Source of the DNA: Leptobrachium leishanense
Lineage: Eukaryota; Chordata; Amphibia; Anura; Megophryidae
Reading direction: 5' to 3'
Length of the DNA: 64,000 nt
Assembly (NCBI GenBank): GCA_009667805.1
Contig: CM019064.1
Location: 274,765,662-274,829,661 of the forward strand
This document shows, in pieces, positions 57,452-64,000 of the stretch. The notes beneath the pieces are model-generated. The model was not told the origin of the DNA. It did no database searches and saw only the letters and a list, made by a program, of their open reading frames with translations. The translations under genes and the position numbers were made by a program. Position 1 is the stretch's first letter. Every line of letters starts with the position of its first letter.

Positions 57452-57631
57452 CATGGCTATTCAGAGAGAGGTGAAAACCTTGAGAACTGGCAGGAGAATG
57501 AACAATCTAGACCAAATAGCCAATTTGGAAAGTGAGATAAATGGGAGAATTTTTCTGGTTTGGCTATTTTGACCTCGAATTTTCAATTCTCCAGTCATTC
57601 TCAAGGTTTCACCTCTCTCTGAATAACCCTG
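57452..57631. mobile_element. mariner-type MITE, short subfamily
   Basis: 180 bp, sister of 35020-35201; left CATGGCTATTCAGAGAGAGG, right CTCTCTGAATAACCCTG followed by TA. The surrounding sequence (57385-57450 and 57634-57760) may form an outer foldback of the TTATCCA type. Confidence 0.7.
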
Positions 57632-57849
57632 TAAGGGGAAATTCAAACAGAAGCAGGAGAAATTTCACTGGTGAAGCCTCTCCTACAATCGTTTGAATTA
57701 ATGTTTGAAATAGCGAAGCTTGTTGCAACAACGGCCTACAATGGTAGTCTGTAAATAACCCACTTGGTTTGTGCCATTACCACTTTATGATATGTGGTGT
57801 ACTTTAGAAATCTGCCCATTCTCTAGTTTTAGTTGCTGTTTTGCATTTC

Positions 57850-58872
57850 AATTGTACAATTCTTCTGCCATTTTGTAGTGCTGTCCAGAAAAATACTACT
57901 GTACCTCCCTTTTCAGTCTACTATAGATGATGGCAGTATACTCCCACTGAGTACTGATAGCTCTAGCAACCCCCACTTTCAGAACTTCTTTTCAATACAC
58001 ACGAATGTTGCACTTTGTCCAAACCACCTAATGGCTGCCCCAGGGTATTAGACCTCTTACTCCCTTCAAGATATGTTGCTCAGAAAAAATGAAATATGAC
58101 ATTATACTAGCAACATCATACTCCTATGTTCTGATGGAGCTTATCTGGGTGATTCGGTGGCCCTTTAGTGGGAGAAGACGCTTGGAATACAGCTAGCTCC
58201 CTCGGATTGGGCAAGAGCATTTCAACTAATGTACTGTACCACTCTGAGGAAAAAAAAAGGTTTTGAGATGTTACATAATCCCCATCACACTCCATAAAAT
58301 GTGTCCCCACTTAGTTGGACCTCTGGATATGCCAAGCCACCCCCAGCAACTCTTTGCATATTTGGTGGACTTGCCACTGTTTCTAACCCTTTTAATCTGA
58401 GGTGCATCACCACATCATTCATGCTGAGGTACTGACACTAGAAACATGCTTCCATACTTGCCCAACTCCTTCAAAAATTCTACTTTCCATCCTCTAGTCT
58501 GGAGCCAGATCACTCATCCCTTTATACTGGCGGCGTACTGTTTCTGGGAGCTGGGGGATATACATTTCTCCTTCTTTGGTAAACACCATTCGGAGTCGAT
58601 GGATAGCAGATTTATCCTTCTTGAATATCTGTCACACAAGGAGTAATGAGGATCATCTAGACGTGGTCGTAGAGGTGTTCTTTCATTTTTGTCAAGACTT
58701 ATATAAGTGTTATATTTTACATGACAATGGCATTGTGAGAGTATGTGACTGAACTGACCTCATATTGATCAATCTTCATCTATACGCAAGAATTTTGTCT
58801 TAACTGCACAGTTATTTCTGTACAAACTGGCTTTTTACTTGTAATAAAAAGGTATTACACATACAAAAAAAG
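57850..58872 (+). pseudogene. eroded L1-type LINE 3' end
   Basis: Interrupted plus-strand reading at 57990-58400 keeps L1 C-terminal features, clearest as LHIWWTCH near 58350 (compare HIWWTC in the L1 at 19.1 kb). The 3' end is AATAAAAAGGTATTACACAT followed by an A run at about 58864. Many stops; older than the 19.1-kb insertion. Confidence 0.6.
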
Positions 58873-59586
58873 GAAGAATCGTATCAGAAACTAAAGTTTC
58901 TGTGAAATGATTTCTCAAATACAATATTCATTTACACCACAACAAAATATCTAATACACATACATGTGGCTTCACCGTCAGTCTCACCCCAAACCATCAC
59001 GTCCTTTTCCTGTTGCAGGAGGAACTCCGAGGTCATCAGTCACTCACATCATGGGACAGCAAAATGTGACCAATTCACTGCACTCCTCCAGTTTCCGGAA
59101 GTGGTTATATGAGGTTTCGGCATTAAATTCCGAAGCTAGTTCAGCTGTAAAGCAATAGGGTACTTTTAAGACTTGGTCGGGCTCCATGATTCTAAAGACT
59201 GCAACTCTTGTAGCTCAATCACTAATCCATGATTCACATCTGACATCCCAGAGTGTCACATTACAATTTTTTTTTTTTTTAAGGATGCACTTGTGTAATG
59301 CTCCATACAACTTGTATTGTTCTATAGGGATTTACATTTAGACAGATGGCTAATGTTTATATAAATTCCTACTAAATTATCTGAAAATGACTTTGGTTGT
59401 TGACATAGAGGTGTTACTAGACATAATGTATATTTCTATACTTGTATATAAACTGCTCATTTCTATTCTTCCACACATCTGCATCAGAATTTGAGGGGCT
59501 AAAATTGCCATCAAAAGAAGAACAAATGCTCAGGTGCACATGTCTAGGAATAAACACCAGCTGCACTGTTTATTGAATTTCAGAAT
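58873..59586. other. unassigned DNA
   Basis: A T-run at 59268-59280; nothing else. Confidence 0.5.
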
Positions 59587-59589
59587 TAA

Positions 59590-59919
59590 GGCTGAGGTCA
59601 GACAAGCACACTATGTGCGCCCGCCGCCCGTACTGACGTGCCTCTCGGCATCTGTCGTAGCGTTGTGACGCTGCAGCTGGGGCAGCCACACGCTGTAGCA
59701 CACACTACATCAGGCGTGCTGCGGCCATTTAGAAAGCTTCCCTGTCAAAGCAGTAGACAGGGCTGCAAACCGCGGTCCTCCATAGGAAGATCGAGCCTTG
59801 CGGCGCTGGGCGCACTAACTGCGCTCAGCGAGGTGATCAGAATGGCCTCAAAGTGGAAGGGACGTCCACTCTCACGGACGTTCCTTCCGCTCTGCAAAAC
59901 GCTTGTCTGACTCCTAGCC
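59590..59919. mobile_element. PIF/Harbinger-like MITE, copy 9, variant interior
   Basis: 330 bp; ends GGCTGAGGTCAGACAAGCAC and, inverted, GCTTGTCTGACTCCTAGCC; left flank TAA, right flank TAG. The interior (GCGCACTAACTGCGCTCAGC) is shared in inverse orientation with 61630-61872. Confidence 0.7.
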
Positions 59920-60767
59920 TAGCCACGTCTTTTATACTGCAGTCTGGCATAATGAAATGGTCAGATCTATAATTTATAGCTTTTCTTTTAAGCTTTTGGT
60001 TTTGTAAACTGAAAATCATGAGCATGAAACATGTTTTGCATCAATGACTGGAAAAAAAATTATAGTCCTTTTAAAATAAGTTTGCAGTTCTTTTCGTTCA
60101 CATAAAACCGCTTTCAGCCAGCCTATCAAGTAAAAAATGCAACGAGCCAGTGCCCTGTTCTTCTGCCGACTGTTCCTAGAAAAAAATGTTTATTTAAGCA
60201 GATACCGTATTTCATCATGTTGAAAATTTTGTCTCAAAAACAGGTTTTCTGACCACGTCCAAATGCAAAATCTCATGCAGAATGAAAATGAGACTGTATT
60301 TTCATTATTTCATTATTTTATTCCAAGCTAGACAAAATCCCATTCCATTTAATATTCCCATTTATATTATTGTTATTTTTTAACTAGTTTAAGTATAGCT
60401 TCCGAAGAGTAAAGGAAATGTCATCTTATCAAGGCTGGAAGTCAGGAGTTCTTTTGTAGATTTGATATGCGCGTTATCTGGAATCTGTGACATTTCAGGT
60501 TACTTTGGCTGTTATATACATGCAGCTTGTGGTACACCTATCTAGATGTCCTCAGGTCTTTCTTCAATAACTATGATTGCCGTAACAAAGCTGCATCCCA
60601 GGAGTGTAACATGAACTGGCTGCAGTGATTTTAAGAGTTGGCTAGGTCTATCGTGCTAGCACATAGCAAAAAGGAGCTTTAGAAGCGGCTTTGCTTGGTT
60701 TCAAAGAGAACTGGGGCTTTCGCCATAAGTATGAAATGTGGTGACTCATGGAAATAATGTTATATAT
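59920..60767. other. unassigned DNA
   Basis: Nothing recognisable. Confidence 0.5.
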
Positions 60768-61345
60768 AACATTAACAGTAGCTGACACATTTAAAGATAA
60801 AATGGATTTCAACTCTTAACCCTTTCAAGATTTTAACAAATTAACCCATTGAAGAATTTTCACGATTTTTACCCAACTGAAGAGTTTTCACAAATGTGTA
60901 ACCCTAAGCTCCGTTTAAAAATGGTGGGAATTTAGTTCACAAAATATGGCCATAAATTGCTTAAGCCTGTCACCGCATTAATATATCCCACTGGTGACAG
61001 ACCCTATTCTTATCACCCAATGATCGCCATTATGGGATTGACTCACTGAGGAGAGAATCCTCTCGGAAGCTCCCTGTGATTCAAGGTTAAATAGAACCTG
61101 CAGATGAAACACCTGTGATAGAGCTGCATGCCAGAGGATTTTCAGCCCTTTTCATACATAATACACCAGGAGAGCAGCACTCAACCTTTCTTAAGCATAA
61201 CGGGCGGGTGCTTCTTATGGCAAAAAAAAATAACAAACCAGGAGGAGAGCACTCCTATATTCAACAACATTAACAGTAGCTCATTCATTTAAAGATTAAA
61301 TAGATTCGATTAAAAAGACTCGACCAACTCTTACCCCTTGGTTAA
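60768..61345. repeat. direct repeat pair about 500 bp apart
   Basis: AACATTAACAGTAGCT...CATTTAAAGATAAAAT...AACTCTTA-CCCTT at 60768-60830 recurs diverged at 61265-61345. Between them, 60815-60900 holds about three 28-bp units around TTAACCCATTGAAGAATTTT. Element type unknown. Confidence 0.5.
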
Positions 61346-61629
61346 CCACTTTATGATAGGCACGCGTCACCCGTCGGACAGGAGTTAACGCTGGCGAGGC
61401 ATACAGGTATGCTTCGCTGCCAGGTGCCAATGCGGGCCACTAATTTGGCCTGCCCACTCTGCCGACGCATGGCACGTGTCTTTGGCTGAAGGGGGATAGC
61501 TTGAGTTCAGGTCTCTCACTGCAGCCAATGGAGTGCTCTCCCCCTGGTTTCTTCTACGTTTTGTCTTGAGAAGCACCCGCACGTCATGCTTAGAGTAGTT
61601 TGAGTGCAGCTCTCCTTGTGTTCCTCCAG

Positions 61630-61872
61630 AGTGCCTTCCACTCTGACACCCATCTGGCTACCTCGCTGAGCGCAGTTAGTGCGCTCAGCGCTGCAAGGCT
61701 CGATCCTCCTATGGAGGATCGCGCTTGGCAGCCCTGTCGACCACGCGTCCTAGCACTTCGACGGGGAGACTTGCTGTACGGCCACAGCACGGCTGCTGTC
61801 GTGCCTCACAGAGTTCAACGGACGCCGGACGGCACGTCAGTACGGGCGCACTACGCTCATCTGACCCCAGCC
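61630..61872. mobile_element. PIF/Harbinger-like MITE, copy 10, left end lost
   Basis: The right end ACGCTCATCTGACCCCAGCC is followed by TTA. The interior CTCGCTGAGCGCAGTTAGTG is the reverse complement of 59790-59835. No left TIR is visible. Confidence 0.6.
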
Positions 61873-61875
61873 TTA

Positions 61876-64000
61876 CAGTGTTCCCTCTATGCACACCGGG
61901 ACACCATCACAAAAACACTAACGCCCCTATGTGCAAGGCACATAAACAAACTGACCCTGACTCGTCCTGCTCAGGGCTGTTAGTTGCTAATATTTCATTA
62001 GGGACCCAGGGTTTTTCAAGAGCCCACTTTGGAATTTAGCCTTGGTTAGCCAAGCCCTGCTGGCATGTCTAATCATTAGAGCAGCGCTTGACAGATCTAG
62101 GGCCCCAGTAGCCATTGACTCCTAGAATTTAACCTCTGGCCTATGCGTTACTGGATTATTCTGCATACATCTATATTTAAAAATATAATATTGGCTAAGA
62201 AAAAATAAGCTTGTTCTTTCATTTTAATATTATATATCCTTAATTTTGATATAAATTCGTCAAGCCCCGTGTTACAGTGTGAGAATGTCTAGAAGCCATT
62301 GAAAGGCTTGACTAGAATGAAGGAATTCAAGGAGTTCTTCAGTTTGTTCCAAAGCAAACCAGCTATGCATAACTAAACCTTTAAACTTTGTTCTTTTTTT
62401 ATTCATTGAGTAATAAATATATGGAGATTTAAGCATTGTGGCAGCATGCTGAAGCATATCCTGTACTCTTATACCTCCTATGGTTTTTCCCTGCATTGCA
62501 TTAAGTAACTACCAAAAAGATAATTACAATTTTCTGCATTATTATATCTTTCTGTTTCTGACTTTAGATCTTTTATAGCAGTATAGATATTTTTACATTC
62601 TTATTTGTATACCAATTGATCTTTCCGCGTGTATTGGGTTCCTATAGAAGAAATGTCCTACTGTTTGAGTATCAGGAATTATCAAGAATACCGAAATCCT
62701 TAGAGTTCCAAAATCATTTTGTGGCCAACAAACCACCAAAAGTGGAAAATTCCACACCTGACCTCATGTACTCGGGCCACAATTATGAAAAATATTTAAT
62801 AAAATGAATATCAGGCTATATATAGAAGATGTACATGAAACATAAATGAATTTCTTGTTTAGACGTGGGTCCCCCCCCCAAATTCATTCAAAATGTCCAG
62901 TAGGTGACTGATAATTAGATACCACCATTACTCTGCTAGTTGTCATTTTCAGAAATACCCATGACTTCATTCAGAAAACCTGGAAGTATGATAAACGATT
63001 AGTTTTTGTTTAATGCAAATTAAATTCAGGTGCAAATTGGCTCCGGCATGCGCCTTCAAACTTTCAGCACCTTGGACATGCCATCCAAGATGCTGAAGCT
63101 GTTTTAACAGCTTCGAGAGTTTTTTTTAATTTTTATTAAGTAATGCTGAGTAATACTCAATAGTACTGTATTATTATACATGTAGTAGCGCTTTTTGGCC
63201 AGCAGAGGGATCCCTCTGCCCAGCTTACTGTATCTAAAATGTATTTTATGAAGGGTACTTACATTTTTACACTGTCTGCAATGGAAAGCTGTTTTCCATG
63301 AATCCACTGGGTTCTCACAGTGGTTTTATAGAAATTGAGTAGTGAAGGGGTTAAAAAGAGAATAAATTATAACAAGTTACCTAAACCCTTTTGGTTTTTC
63401 TGCATGATAACTTACTCTTTGGAGATACCAGTGTCCCATATTGGGATTGTTGTCTACCAAAAAAGCACTACTTTATTGTAAATGAATGTGTATATGGGGA
63501 TCGGGGAGGTATAGCTTAAAATATCAACCATTTCGTGGGGAATTTTTTTTTTTTATAATGTTAAAATGATAATTTAATAGTTACAAATTACTTAGGGTGC
63601 TGTCCTAAACAAGCCTAAGATCTGGCCTACGAATCACAGCCAGCCTCGCACCAAAATGCCAATGTCAAAAGCAAACAGAACCACTCCATGTATACTAATG
63701 GCATCTGTTGCTGGCCACATAGGGTCATTATCATCTTCTAAGACACTGCAAGATGATAAAGCACCAATACAGCCCTTTTGAAATGCTAACTTTTCTCCGT
63801 CTTAGGAACACTGGAAAATAACACTGGAAAACAACTGTATTTCTGTTCCCGAAGCTTAGTTGTACTTTAATGTGTAACGCGTATGTCTTCTTCAGCAGCC
63901 GCAGCCGCCAGGCTTTGTTTCTTTTTTCCCAGGATTGTCTAATGTAAGAATGAGATAATTGTTAACATTCTTCCCACCCATGTAGTTCCTCAAGTCAAAG
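61876..64000. other. unassigned DNA
   Basis: AT-rich with no tandem arrays, element ends or coding motifs that I recognise. Open frames stay below 75 codons. Confidence 0.5.

Overview
This window looks like intergenic or intronic DNA from a large vertebrate genome, most likely a frog or another amphibian. The evidence is the repeat mix: CR1-, L2- and L1/Tx1-type LINEs, a tRNA-like SINE, Tc1/mariner, hAT, piggyBac-like and PIF/Harbinger-like DNA transposons, a Penelope-like foldback and a Helitron. The assignment to amphibians is inference; a fish or another vertebrate is not excluded. I found no convincing host protein gene, tRNA, rRNA or CRISPR array. All long open frames are either retroelement or transposase remnants or open frames forced by tandem repeats.

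Layout. 0-5.5 kb: AT-rich DNA with TA microsatellites, L2-like tails, a 224-bp foldback with a hammerhead-like centre, and the first of ten related TIR elements (MITEs). 5.5-7.2 kb: a 1.4-kb hAT-type element with two minisatellites and a GC-rich palindrome, nested in a foldback MITE. 7.8-16 kb: more MITEs, two LINE 3' ends meeting head to head near 11.4 kb, and SINE copies. 16.9-18.6 kb: a complete Tc1 element broken by one frameshift. 19.1-21.4 kb: a 5'-truncated L1 with 15-bp target duplications. 21.7-25.8 kb: a 4.05-kb Helitron, minus strand, filled with a 19-bp minisatellite and tandem GC-rich hairpins. 25.9-27.7 kb: a retroposon that may be an internally deleted L1. 28-40 kb: a transposon nest with piggyBac-like, Harbinger-like, mariner-like and hAT elements, including what may be a composite hAT insertion. 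40.4-41.8 kb: a second hAT element carrying the same minisatellite core. 46.1-50.1 kb: a nearly full-length CR1 whose ORF1 (SGNH esterase) is open while ORF2 is broken. 50-64 kb: more MITEs, two degraded Tc1 pieces, an eroded L1 tail, and unassigned DNA.

The most interesting pattern is one minisatellite core (TGGATATACTGCCCCAGC) followed by a GC-rich palindrome, seen in three elements of two unrelated classes (one Helitron, two hAT). Two of the three share the same junction sequence. Also notable are the shared 3' tail of the SINE and the LINE at 10.4 kb, empty-site paralogues that confirm two insertions, and the hammerhead-like core at the centre of the 3.4-kb foldback.
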